Below are positions 1 through 12,100 of a stretch of DNA of 64,000 nucleotides, in pieces (positions within the stretch are counted from its first letter, which is position 1; every line of letters starts with the position of its first letter). This DNA comes from Trileptium ribeirensis. Its lineage: Eukaryota > Nematoda > Enoplea > Enoplida > Thoracostomopsidae. The stretch lies in the NCBI GenBank assembly GCA_030248225.1, contig JASANE010029356.1:1-64000 (forward strand), written 5' to 3'. A program made the position numbers and the translations under genes. The notes under the pieces were generated by a model. It was not told where the DNA came from, searched no databases, and was given only the letters and a program-made list of their open reading frames with translations.

Positions 1-1144
1 AGACCCAAGAAGCTACGCAGCTTAGCAGGCCGCAGACGCGCTTCACGGGGTGTGTTCGGACCCCGCCCGAAAGGTTGCGCACGTGTCTAGTATCGGATAT
101 GATTCCTGAGGTCCCCCAGGGAGACTAGCACCGACACCTGCTCGCATGTCATGGAGCTTAGCCGCTATTCCCTATCTTAGACTCATCGGAAGTTGTTTAG
201 TTCTATTTTAGCGTAATAAGTGCTTGGTTAAAATATGAAGAAGTCCCTAGAAATTTGAAGCTCAAGTTGATTTACCTAGGAAAATCTTAGTGTGCTCCGT
301 TTTAGAGCATTGACCTATGTGGCCCCCACAGGGTTCCGACAGGCCCTGAACGTTTAATGTCGGATTATCAATGGCGTGGTATGCTCTTTTCAGTGATTTC
401 GTTGCGAGCGCGCTGGTACCTTGACCAGTGGAAGTTTAACTTATCTAAGTAGTGAGGATTCCTAACAAATTTTGGATTTTGGGTTGTAAACTAATAAAAT
501 TTTACTCGCCTTATCTGGCTATTTCAACAAAGCGTAAATAGATTTAACAGAAGGCCCTGCTCGCCAGTGCTTGTGACATTCTCGCCCACAAGCCATGACG
601 GGCAGTGCCCGCTCGTCTGAGCGGACAAACCAGAAAAGAAAGCTCCCTATCGTCTCGGTAAAAATAAGGCGGCACTCGGTGTGGCAAGATACAAAGTTTA
701 TTTACAAAGATCAAAGCTTATCGAAGGGACGAGTGTTCCTAAAAGCCTAGTAGTATCTTGCTGTGGTCGCTGCAATTCAACACAGTATGGCGGCACGAGA
801 CATGAAAAGAGAACACGGGAGGAGCGTGCAGATATTCGCCAAGTTGCGAACTAGGGGCGGTTATCCCTGCTTCGACTCAATGTTAGCGAACTACTCAGCT
901 ATGCAGCGCACTAAGCTGTGGCCCTAGAGTGCTTCAGGAATCGCTCCTAAACGCAGGTCGCTCTAGGCGACGACTATCTAGGCAGGCGGGGAAAAGGACA
1001 GTGGTTGAAACGGACTACGCGAATTCGACAGCCTCGTTGGAGCGCTACTCGAAACAATACCGACTACTGAGCTAAGCGGGGAACGCCTAACCGTTTATTC
1101 GTAGCACACACTGACGTTAGTACTTATGCGTAATTTCAGCCTAT
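1..1144. other. No gene recognised; left window edge
   Basis: Mixed-composition DNA with no ORF of convincing length on either strand and no RNA gene that I can recognise. It precedes repeat copy A and resembles it in texture. A short stretch near 240-300 weakly resembles 2345-2420 inside copy A, so it may be a more diverged part of the same repeat. I could not establish a boundary. Confidence 0.5.
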
Positions 1145-1587
1145 CGTGTTTGACGACCTTACCTACCTAACGGTACGATTGATCGAACGATGAGCTCCAG
1201 AAACAAAAGCAGGGAAAACGGGGGTAGTTGCTTAGATTTAGGCCGATGCAATGTGGTCGTGGCGCTACGTGGCATGATGCGTCGTCGTAGACTACCTGCG
1301 AGGTCGTTGGTCACGGTTTTGCTTTCTATTTGTTCTCCTTGGTGGGATGTTGGGGGCAGTCAACCTTTTGAAGCGGGGCTTTCCTGGCTGAGGGTTAAGT
1401 CAGCCTTGCTTCCTATCTTTTGAGGCCATTTGTTGTCAATCGAGATCGGGGCGATCGGCCCCTGACGCCTTTGCGTATTTTGTTTCCTACTTTGGTCGCT
1501 GGTCCTTTGCCTCTCTCTAACGACCATTTTTCTATTTCACCGCAATGTTGCAGTGTCTCAACTGGATTGTACTGCAGTTGAGTTATT

Positions 1588-1605
1588 ATCGACATAATAG
1601 TCGAT
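1588..1605. other. Conserved stem-loop in repeat copy A
   Basis: Inverted repeat ATCGAC-ATAATA-GTCGAT, a 6-bp stem with a 6-base loop. The same hairpin, extended to 9 bp, is in copy B at 22220-22243, in the same place just ahead of the tRNA-like block. Confidence 0.55.
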
Positions 1606-1616
1606 GTTCCTATACC

Positions 1617-1690
1617 TGCGTGACTGAGTGGTTAAGACTAATGAAACTGCAGCGGACTTAAATTCTCCATGCAGGATCAATTCACAGTAC
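1617..1690 (+). other. tRNA-like (Pol III box A/B) block in repeat copy A
   Basis: The stretch tgactgagtgg (1621-1631) fits the tRNA A-box consensus, and aggatcaattc (1673-1683) is a degraded B box about 50 bases on. Spacing and the gagtggttaag D-arm resemble class II (Ser/Leu) tRNAs. Acceptor and T stems do not pair, so it is not a functional tRNA. It is probably a tRNA-derived module or SINE head within the larger repeat. Copy B retains a better B box. Confidence 0.4.
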
Positions 1691-4600
1691 GGGAAAATGC
1701 AACTGGCTGATACTGAAACTATAGAAAAAGCGAAACGGGGCATACATAGTACACAGCCTAACGGGCACTCATGATAAATAGTGAAACTTGGCTAAACTCA
1801 GCGATCGACTCGCTCCAAAAAGAAAAAGGGGTTTTGCACTCGCCCGGTTTGGGGCCGAAATGGCCCGGGCAAGGAGGTAAGTTTTCTTTATTTTCAGGAT
1901 GTCCTAAAATTTTGTTTGAAGGCGGGGACACAGAGCGTCTCTCCCGCAAAGTCGGCGTCTAGTGATGGCTCAGGGGGCAAGCCTTAATTCTAGCTCTTTT
2001 TGACAATGGCCTCGAGAGAAGACCATTGCGTAGTGCAATGGTGAACACCGATAAATTTAATTGTTTTAGCCACATAGTTATTTGGAGTCCGAACTGGTGT
2101 ATCACCACAAAACGATGCACCATCGTCCCAGGTCAATGTCGGCGAAATTTTGCCCAGCTGGGGGCGTGCTCCTCCAGTTCGTTTTTTGGTCAAGCGGGGC
2201 CAAGAGGACACCTAAAGGTACTCCGGTCAGTCGCCCTAATGAGATTAGTGTACAAATGAGATGCCTACGACTATTTGCTTTAGAGTCAGATTCAAGCAAC
2301 TATGCCGAGACGATTCCTAGATAACACTCCGTGAAAACAGCAAACACCTTAAGCTCAAGTTAGTGTGCCTAGAATTTGTTTATCTTTTAGGTTCCCAAGT
2401 TTTCTTAACTCACTAAAATAGAAGAAATTTTGAGGGCTTCCTAAAGCCCGACGGAGGCTAGTCCTCCATCCCTAAGCTGCGTTTCCGTCCAAGCTCAAAC
2501 ACGGCATGAGCGTTGAACGATCAACTAAGCTGCAAATTTGGAAACCAAAAACAACGAGCTGTTGAGTAAGTCCCGTTGTCAATAGAATGCACGTTCAAGA
2601 AAGTTTTACCGTGGTCGACTCAGGAATATTCGATAACCCTAACTCAAAAGCAGCAAATCATGTAAAACCTGGACAAGAAGCGTCCATTTTGTTGTGCCTT
2701 ACCTAAGACCACGGGGAATCAGAAGGACTTCGACTATTTGTCCTATGCTCTACAGCGATTCCATGCGATCCCTAGAACGCCTAGAACAGAACTCGACGCA
2801 GGAGGGTTGATCACGCAATCTAAACAGCGCAGCCAGGAAGGGTGCCCGAGCATCACTGTCAAACTACCCTAGAAGGAGAAGGTTCTTGTTACTATTAACT
2901 AATCCTCTACTCGGCGAACGGTCTGTCACTGTTACATGCTGGGAAACTAAACCCCATGCGCTCAACTCTCCTGACTTACAGTAGTTGATCCGGGACAGCT
3001 AATGCTAGTCCCATTCCGCAAGACCAAAGTGGTCCGCGCGGGTCCTTCGTCCGTCGAATCCAATCACAAACGAAAAGGAAAGCACCGAAAAGCGTTAAAC
3101 TGATAGCGAAAACAGAGAAACTGCGTCGGAGCCGGTCAGTAGAGTCGACCGAACTCCGCGCTGCCGAAGTCGAACTGATTCCAAGATTCGACGCGTTGGT
3201 CGTAACCTCAAAATTTTCGCCCGTAGTTAAGTATGGCGATTTTGTCGCCGTCCAATCGTTGGCGATTTCTTGACGCCCACTTTTTTTGGTTTTCTGTCCA
3301 GTGTCCAATTGGGGACACTTCCGGAAAATTGAATCTTGACGGCTATCGTAAACCGTCGATGTCCTTAAAGAGAGTCGGCTTCAATTAAATTTGCCGACAT
3401 CAAGTTTGAATCTTCCGAGTACTCGGAAGTTGACCATCTGTGATTTTTGTCCAAATTTTCCCAAGAAAAGTAAATTTTGAAGTCCCAACTTCCCGTCCTT
3501 ATCGCCGGATGTCCAGCGAAATTTGATCCTAAACTCACAAACGTTTGAACTATTTCCGGTCTTAGATTAACTTAAACTATTGCGAATACTTTCGGGTCAC
3601 GCAATTTCCTTCTCCCATCCCAATTAGCGTGACAATCTGCTCATGTTTTGGACTATTTGCTCTGCCCAGCCCATCCCGAGTCGGCAAACATCAACTCGGC
3701 CTTTGTTGTCCTCGACTTGCCGCCATTCTAATTAAGCTAAATTGAATTTGGAAAGTGACCCTAACTCGCGAGGACACCTTAGAATGTCAAGAGAAATCAA
3801 GCTAATTTCTAATTTTCATGCGAGTATGTCTGCTTCAAAGTCGCGCCGGGGGGGAACCGACGACGAGAGAACGCCCGTCCCGAGGTAAAAGACGGGTCAG
3901 ACCCTGCCGTACACCTAACTGGTCAGGCGCCCAGTTCCAGGGCCCCTAGAGTCCGCGGGAGGGCCCTAAAGTAGCCCCCCGTTCGTCCTATCCGTCCATG
4001 TCTTGTCCGTCCGTAAAACTCTAAAATTTAACAAATTTTAATGTACGATGTCCTCGTCCGTCCGTTTTTTTCTGTGTCCTGATGTATACATACATATATA
4101 TCTACAACTACTCATGGAAGACACACGAACACATATACAAACACACACAGCACACACTAGACATGTTGGCGTCCTGAGCGACAGAAAGGTCGCTCAGGAT
4201 AAACACAAACTCACAACACACCAACAACGATAACAACAAAGCGACAAAGAAGAAAACCGACCAGAAACGTCGGTTAGAGAGAGAACGAGGACAAAAGCGA
4301 AAAGACAGCGAGGACACGAGGCGGCAACGAAAGGGTGCGGGAAGGGTGGCGGGACAAGGGGAATCCAGTGGGAATTTCGAGGGGCTGGGGTTAGATTCGG
4401 TCCCAGGACGGAAAACGTGGTCCATCGGTACCAAACACAAGGGGGAAGGACGTAGTGGAGGGTCGGGACCCACGTCTGGGTTCCGATGTATATTAGTATG
4501 GGGAGTTTTAGCGGGCTCTCCTGCGTTAACGGTTGGGCGGAGCGACGCCCGCCGGGCATCGTTGGACTCACCGTCCAACGGAGATTTGAACGAGGGGTGA

Positions 4601-5272
4601 TATTGCTACTGGGGCGGCAGGAGTAAAAACGGTACTAAAATCGCGGCGATTAGAGAGAGTAATGGCTACGGTAGGGGCGCTTTCGTCAGCTGTCCTGGGT
4701 TAACGGGGCGGCGGACCGAGACCCGCCGGGTATTTTTGGAGGTGTCTCATCGAGACGAATCCAATGAGGGGCGGTTCGCCCATTTTAGGGTTGAGCGAAA
4801 AATCTCGATTAATCGGTGCCCATCAGCGGTTGACAACAGCTTGCTAGGCATCTTTGAATGACTACCGCGAGCCAGCAGGGGCTCGGACGGAAGTCCGGCA
4901 CATATCGCTGGATTCCACTAAACACGATGAACAAAACGAAGGGTTGCAGGCGCCGGTTCTGACGCGGGGTAGGGCAACGAGGGTGTCGGACAGTGTGGGC
5001 TTGCATTAGTTGCATGCTACTATGGGCTACGGAAACGAGGCGGTTTTACCTGAAAAAGTTGTCCACAGGGCACACACACACGCACAAGTAGATACGTTTA
5101 CATATTTCATATATGATATGTCTTAAATATATGGGGGTAATAGTTCGGGTTCCACGTTGACAATCCTACCTAGCGAAAGTAGCGACTGTCTACACGCGAA
5201 GTTCTGGCGTTGTCCGGGGCGGTTTTGGAAGTTTGGAAATGCCAAACGGTTCACTAACATGATACTACATTC

Positions 5273-5597
5273 TTTATACAAAACGGTATACGACATTTTT
5301 TATGCAAAACGGTATACAACATTTCTATGCAAAACGGTATACGACATTTTTTATACAAAACGGTATACAACATTTTTATACAAAACGGTATACGACGTTT
5401 TTATGCAAAACGGTATACGACATTTTTATACAAAACGGTAAACGACATTTTTATGCAAAACGGTATACGACTGTTTTATACAAAACGGTACACGGCATTT
5501 TTATATAAAACGGTACACGACATTTTTATACAAAACGGTATACGACATTTTTATACAAAACGGTACACGGCATTTTTATACAAAACGGTATACCACA
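5273..5597. repeat. 25-26 bp minisatellite at end of repeat copy A
   Basis: About a dozen tandem units of the form aaaacggtatacgacatttt, with variants (cggtacacggc, cggtatacaac). The apparent tandem peptides in all forward frames are a by-product of the repeat, not evidence of a gene. Confidence 0.9.
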
Positions 5598-8083
5598 AAA
5601 CGATTAGCTGATAAAAGCGGGATTTTTTTATACAAACAGCCATGTGCCAACGCCTCCCGATACGATTTTGAGTACGAAGGTCCTGAAATGCTCGTGACAG
5701 GGCCAAAGCTGCCTGTTACAATTACGCTCAATTCAATGTCAGTTACACATTTTACCACGAACGCGAACTCTAAAACAGAAGTCTTTTTGGCAGGCTGGGC
5801 ACACCATCTGGCCATTTCTTGGAGTTAAAAACAAAGACAACCCATCACGGGGAAACGACAATCTCGTAATTAGGTTTGGTTACTAAATTGTAACACGGAG
5901 TTATATTGTAAATTGAGACATGTTACCGGATGTCGCTCTGATCATAAAAATATTTCTACTTCTAAATAATCTAATTCGCTGTCTTATTCCACTATTCTTA
6001 TATACTGGTTCGGTTATTATTTAATTCCTAAGATACCAAGATTTTCATAAATAGCAATCACTTAGTTGAATAGCAAATGGGTATCCGTTGCTAGAGCGGT
6101 TTTAGGTGACGTGTAAATTTATGATAACCTTGACCCTGAGGTACAGAAGCCCTATATATACAAATTTTCATTCGTCAACATATAACGAATATTCGCCTCA
6201 CCACTACTTGCGGAATTAAGATAAAAGTACGGACCCTGAAAATTATAGCTCGGCCCGTCATATGTGTATTTCTTGGGCTTAGGGATTATATCCGAAAGCC
6301 TTCCTGTGTCGTAAACGACGAATCAGATAAGTTCGCGGGCAAGTCACTACCAAGGCAATGAATTACTCTGAGGTTGGCCGCAAAATTCACACGAACCTAA
6401 CCGTTATTTTATTGTTTAGCCTACTTAACTAATGCCTACGTTTTCTGCGTCCGAATTAATTTGTTACTGGAGTCATTTTGACTGAATGGGATTCCTCTGA
6501 ATAGCTCCGATGTGATAATTCTTGTGTCGGGATGAGGAAAGCCATTTAAGCTAACGAGACAGGCGTAAAAGAGATTCCAAATTCGTTTTGCCATATCCAT
6601 AGATTTCGTAAAAGTCTGTCAATTTTATCCCAGGTTTGTGGTTATACTCTAGCGCTATTGCGTTTCTGCAAATGGGATTATCATGTGTTAAGGCAGGGGC
6701 CAAAGGGTTTCATTTCCTAAGCCACTGTTTTAGGATTTAATGTCTCCGAGGCAACGTTGCCGCCTCGCAGGGTTATTCTTATCAGATTGTAAGCAAACCA
6801 AGACTGCCTTACGATTACAAGTCAACTGAATATGGCTTATAATACTAATTATCCTAAAGTTTGCTGCCATTTGCTGGTGTCACGTTAGATGAGCAATCGT
6901 GATACAACTACCTAATTAAACTTTAATTAACTACGAGTATGTATCTGCACGACTATCCTCCAGGGTTAACGGGCCTGCATAAAGCAACTCGATTTCCTCG
7001 ACTTCGGAAACCAGTCGCGTGAGCTACGATATTCACAGTTTTCGTATCCGTAGTCCATCATGAGCTACGTATTCACAGTATATTAGTATTCATTTGTAAC
7101 CCAAGTATACGATGAATACAACAATTTGGTTTACTAAATATTGCGCCAGCCTTTATCTCTAGAAATTTGCTGGGTTTGACAAGTATTTTCCATGTTTGAG
7201 GACCAGGTACGGTCCAATTCAAAATTGATTCGGCATGTCTGATTTAGCATCTTGTATGTTACCAAAATTTTGTTTTATAAAATTAACCCATTTTCAGTAA
7301 AATTTACCAAACTGAAAAATTTGATATTTCGCAGTTTACTGCACGAAATGTCGGAATCTCAGGCATCCGATAGAACCATGCTGCTTTGCATTCAGATGAC
7401 AACCAAACGACTTTGATAACGAGAGGCGGCAATGAGGGTAAACTAACAAGTAAAACTAGAGGAAACTACCAGCTTATAAATATCTATGTAGATGTATCTG
7501 CATCTGAGTCTATTAAATTTGTATCAAACATACAATGTCTGAGCGGCTTTAGCTCCGCTTGACTTTGAAACCCCTCCCTGTTTAGATATGCGGTTCGCTA
7601 TTGAAGTCAAATGGCCGTCCGTAAAAATTTCCGGCCGGGCGATGGATCAACTGCAAGACGCCGGGTCTATGGCTAGGTGACGGCAAATAGATGGCTGTCT
7701 GTCAAGAAGCTTGTCTTACTACGCACGATATGAATTTAATATTCGTCAATGCTTCTTCAGCATTTGGTCAAAACACGATTTGTATCTAAAAGTTTTAATA
7801 GGCGTACTATAGCAAGCTCTGAATCTATGCCAAGGCTGACTAAAGAAAGACTGCACTATATATATTGCGGGGAGACTGCCAGCTTTGAGGTTCATCATTA
7901 AATGTTGGCGTATAGCTTAATCATAGACGCATATTTTATATGTTTAAATAAGACAATGTCATACTATACGATACAAAATTCTTGCATTTCGGTAATAAAG
8001 GGTTATATATGCATCAGAAAGTTTCAGTAGTGTGGCTTATAATTCATTTGCTCTACAATAGAAGCGTATAAACCACAGCGGGT

Positions 8084-8234
8084 CCATCGACGGCCGCTAA
8101 CTTTCGAAACTGTCAACGGCAAAAAGTTGATATGGGCCGGCCGACGTCTCGGTTATTAACGGCCGTAAAATTATCAACGACATTCGGCCGGCGGCCGAGA
8201 CAATCTTCAGCCGGCCAGCCGTTTAACGTTGCCC
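8084..8234. other. CGGCC/GGCCG-rich patch in AT-rich DNA
   Basis: A 150-bp patch with repeated cggcc/ggccg words (for example gggccggccgac and cggccggcggccg) in both orientations, separated by AT-rich linkers such as gttattaacggcc. The local inverted repeats could fold. Cause unknown. Confidence 0.4.
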
Positions 8235-10561
8235 AACATTAACCGCGTTTATAAAGCAGCAATTACCTTTGCTTGTTAGAAATCTTTCGGAAGGTCGGAA
8301 TTCTTCGTATTTGGTAGTAGTTTTGGTGAGCATAAGGGGCTAGGCAGTTTGGGCCACATATTGACAGTACATTTAGGAAGATTTGGGATTATGGTTTAAC
8401 TGCGAACTCCAGATCGCTGGGGTCGCATTTCTTAAAAACGGTATCTGCCGCCATAAAGGAGCCGATATGGTGATGTAGGAGGTCACCACGTCGGTCCGCT
8501 ACTAAGCAGAATAAGTTAAACCTTTTATACAATCATATAGTACAATTTAAAAAAGGCGGCAAACGCATCTTTTTGAGCTAAATAAATATACGTATTGCTA
8601 AATTTCAAATTCACGACGTTTCAATTTACGAACACGAGAACATATATTTTTCTTCAAGCGTTTATTGGTAGTTCGTCATACTTTATTTCATAATAACAGG
8701 ATATACAGAACGATAAAGTTTACAAATTGCATAAGATCGTTCAATTAAATTAAATAAAGTGACTCAGCTTCGATAAAATCCCGTTAGCTCCATATAGGGC
8801 TACTCAACCGCCGAATAAGATAATTTTTTGTCCAAGTTGTCTGGTGCCCTGCGGTATAAATGGTCGCTTCCCTTGGAGCTTTAAAAATAACCTTTCGCTG
8901 AGTAAGTAGCAAAGTATTCACGAACGTAACATATTAAATATTCTCATATTTCCATGTAGTTTTTCCAGGTAAAACCATGTTTTAGCATTGCAAATAGTGG
9001 TAATTAATGTGAAAAAACAATTTTCAAACAAAACATAAATTTTCAGACAGAAATTTTTTGGATTTAGTTGAACACGGGGGCTTCGGCCGAGTGGTGGGGA
9101 TGAACATAGGGGAAAATCTCGGGCATTTGGGAAGTGGGGAATCCCCCACTGAGGACAGGCCAAACATGCATTATATCAAATTATTATTCAGCATCACTGT
9201 ATTGCAACAGGTTTTACTGCAGCCAAAATACTGTTTCCTTTAGGTCAACAGCCAAAATACTATTTCCTTTAATTTCTTGAAGTATAACACGACACTACTT
9301 TAAATTTATGGTTCTATCGCCTCTCCAAACAAGGTTGTTTGGTCCAAACACTGAAAGCTGCAATTTTAGGAAATTGTATCTTGTATAACCATACATAGCA
9401 AAAACTATCAGCATAAACGAACCCAAATTATTAAGCCTTTTAACAAGTTTAATTATATATGACGCTACTCAGACATAAGGCAATGTTCAATATTCAATGC
9501 TCGTTCAATATCCACCCAACACGCAGATTATGACACTTCATTTGCACCAAATTGTATAGGTTGGCGCGACGCTATCTACAAGCAACAAAGCACTGTTGGG
9601 CCAGTTTTTGCATTTTGGTGCATTTGACATGCACGCAAATTAATGTAAGTACTGCATTCCTCGCTTTGCTGCTATTGGAAAAATTATTGTCAATCGGTGT
9701 CAACGGTAAAATAGGCCTTGCTACCACAGCTTTGTTAAAACAATGTTCCTCAAAAGCGCAGTTTGTAGCAGAACATTCACTTATTAAATTATTTTGTCGT
9801 TCTCACCTTCATTCGCTCCCGTTATGCGTAAGTTTTCAATACTACCAACGAATAATTTTCTTTGACTGGCCGCGCTGATCACTGTTGGAAGAGTCATCAT
9901 TCTATAATCACAACTGCACCAATATGATACAACTAAAAGATATAGGATTGGCCAATTTGTGTATGAGTTTAAATTTTTTGTTGTTCCATAACTGTTATTA
10001 ATGAATTTTGAAATAAAATTTCAGAGAAGAATTCACCAAAGCGTGACGTCTCCGAACACAGCTTCAGTCACCACTTTACATTATCAAAACGTAACCTGAA
10101 AGATACTTAAAAATTATTCTTGCTCGCTGTATAACAGAATGACGAGGTGTAGTAAATAGTTTTTTTTGCCTCAGTTAAAACACCTGTAACTCTCACTATA
10201 ATTTGATATTTACATATAACGTTGTTATGAAGCTAAAATCACAATTCAAATTAACAGTTTTAGTTACAAATTTGCTTTCAACAACATAAGTGTGGGTTTC
10301 TATCATGTCTTTAGTGAAAACGGAGTACCTCCCCCCTTTTATAAATCGCTCTTTTCTGCTCTTTTCTCCGTCGCTCACACGCAATACTCAAGTTCAACTT
10401 AAAATCCAAAACCCATGTTAAGGTCCTTAACTTTATGTTTTCGGTTTGTATGGTATTACTAGCAGCTGTATTATCGCCAAGTTGGTGAATTCTAAGCGTT
10501 GAATATGTAATTTAGATAGACGTACACAGCTATATTGAGAATAAAATTATAAAATAAACCA

Positions 10562-10800
10562 TTAATTGTTCCACAAAATGATAGCAAAAAATACCTATAT
10601 ATATTATCAGTTGTGGAGATATTTACATTTTTGTGTATTTTTTAGCCTCATAGATCTATGGAAAAGAATTTTTTCACCCAATTTTGCAGCGTAAATAATA
10701 GCAATAGTAGCTAGATAGATAATGAATTGTTCCACAAAGTACGACCAAAAACGTCTATATCTACCGCAAGTGGTCGTGAAATATTGCCATTTTCGTGTAT
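10562..10800. repeat. Diverged direct repeat, about 165 bp apart
   Basis: Two copies begin with attgttccacaaa (about 10564 and 10729) and continue in parallel through ...acc/gaccaaaaa...tatat..., a gtggwgatatt/gtggtcgtgaaatatt block and a ttttgtgtat/ttttcgtgtat block. No coding potential. Confidence 0.5.
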
Positions 10801-11753
10801 CTATTTTATGCGTATTTCATTAAAACGCTGTATTATTAATTTTGGCACATTTTGGCACAATAGCAAAACACATATATTTTTTAACTTCAAAATAATAGTT
10901 TTTTAAAACTACATTACTCCTGATGTTTCTTTACAGCCTAACCGGACCTCTTTACATAGGCGCAAGGGCCCCTTAGGCTTTTCGAGCTTCCCATCTGTCA
11001 TTCCCCTAATTTAAATGTTGGCTTCCCCTAAGGCTTACACCCAGCACGCTCCATGTATTTTGAGGTGACAACAAAACTTATCGTCTTAACAAAAAACTTG
11101 TTATAACAAACTCTACAGTACTTTTTATATTTCGACTATGTATGGTAAAATCATAAGTAAAATGACGTTGGACCTGTATAAGTACCCCTTTTCTGAACTT
11201 AAGTTACAAATATGCTACAAAAACTATATATATATAAATGTTGCAAATACATGACAAACACGAAAAAATGCAATTATATAACCCTTCAATTGTCCTGGAG
11301 CTAGTATTTTCCTCTTCGGTGACCTGATGGAAATTCTCTCTGGTTTTTTAGTTCCCCCAGTCATGTGCCACCAATACATTAAAGTTAACTTTACGTTTAT
11401 ATTATTATATCGCGAAATCTTAGGAAGCTTTATTTCATGCTCCAATAGTCTAAAACTTAAAATTTCGAACTAAACAACGTTATATGTAACAACTTTCAAT
11501 TTTAACTAGAATGTTAAGCGTTACTTTTCACCCTCTGGGTCGTTATTCCAATACACCGCTCAAGCACAATTGTTTCATTGTGTTAAGCGTGCCCGATAAC
11601 ACATTGACCAATTTTTTTAGCCCTCTGTGTAAATAATATATCACTACAATATACCAACATCAAATTTTATTGTTACCAAAATCTATTCAAGTTCACTCCC
11701 TTCACCGCACTGAAGTGCTAATAATATCTGGCTTATCTTATCTTCGGAAATTA

Positions 11754-11975
11754 CAGCTGGGGCCGATGAGCCGGGGCCCCCCGGGTCATCTGCCGGAAGG
11801 TGCCGGGGGGCCAATTTTTTTGCCGGATTGTCGCGTTTAGACGTTAACTTTTCTCAGCAGGGGGCTTTGAGCCGGTGGTACCCGAATATTTGCCGGGGGT
11901 AGGAGCCAGGGGTACCTCCGTTTTGCCGGGGGGGCAGCCCAAAATGGCAGGCCTCCCCGCACCCTCCCCACCACT
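11754..11975. other. GC-rich island with repeated gccggggg words
   Basis: Dense gccgggg, tgccggggg and gtacc motifs stand out sharply from the AT-rich surroundings. No ORF of interest. Could be an isolated repeat fragment. Confidence 0.45.
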
Positions 11976-12029
11976 TTGGATTAGCCAGAATATTATATGC
12001 AAATATCAAACAACGAAAAGTATTTAACT

Positions 12030-12100
12030 GGTTTAGTGAGCCCATCATTCTGGTTTTAGTGAGCCCATCATTCTGGTTTTTTGAGCCCATCATCCACACA
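12030..12100. repeat. Short tandem repeat, about 23 bp unit
   Basis: Three consecutive near-copies of gagcccatcattctggtttt, with a decayed last unit. Confidence 0.7.

Larger units (their letters stand above)
1145..5830. repeat. Long non-coding dispersed repeat, copy A
   Basis: This stretch aligns collinearly by eye with 21770-27020. Matching landmarks, A versus B: a stem-loop plus tRNA-like block (1588-1690 and 22220-22320); the block around gaagaccat...caatggtgaacaccg (about 2020-2270 and 22665-22910); a block around gcgtcggagccggtcagta (3123 and 23800); a block with a duplicated 11-base motif cgctcaggata (about 4170-4205 and 24830-24865); two GC-rich blocks with gggcggagcgacgccc (about 4530 and 25170); then a minisatellite. 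The longest ORFs (up to 156 codons) are not shared between copies and have no recognisable domain, so it appears non-coding. Element class is unknown. Conservation is patchy, as in an old repeat. Confidence 0.75.

Noticed and set aside
4108..4578. 156-codon minus-strand ORF in repeat copy A
   Set aside because: Low-complexity Ser/Pro/Leu composition, overlapped by another frame, and only partly mirrored in copy B (24635-25075), where the frame is not preserved.
5273..5597. CRISPR-like regular array
   Set aside because: Units are contiguous tandem repeats without unique spacers, and the window is eukaryotic.
5157..5611. Overlapping forward ORFs of 68-94 codons with repeated YDIF/KTVYD peptides
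   Set aside because: They are translations of the 25-bp minisatellite in all frames; there is no non-repetitive coding sequence.
9058..9243. tRNA-like A box (ggccgagtggt) near 9085
   Set aside because: No B box at the right distance and no cloverleaf pairing.
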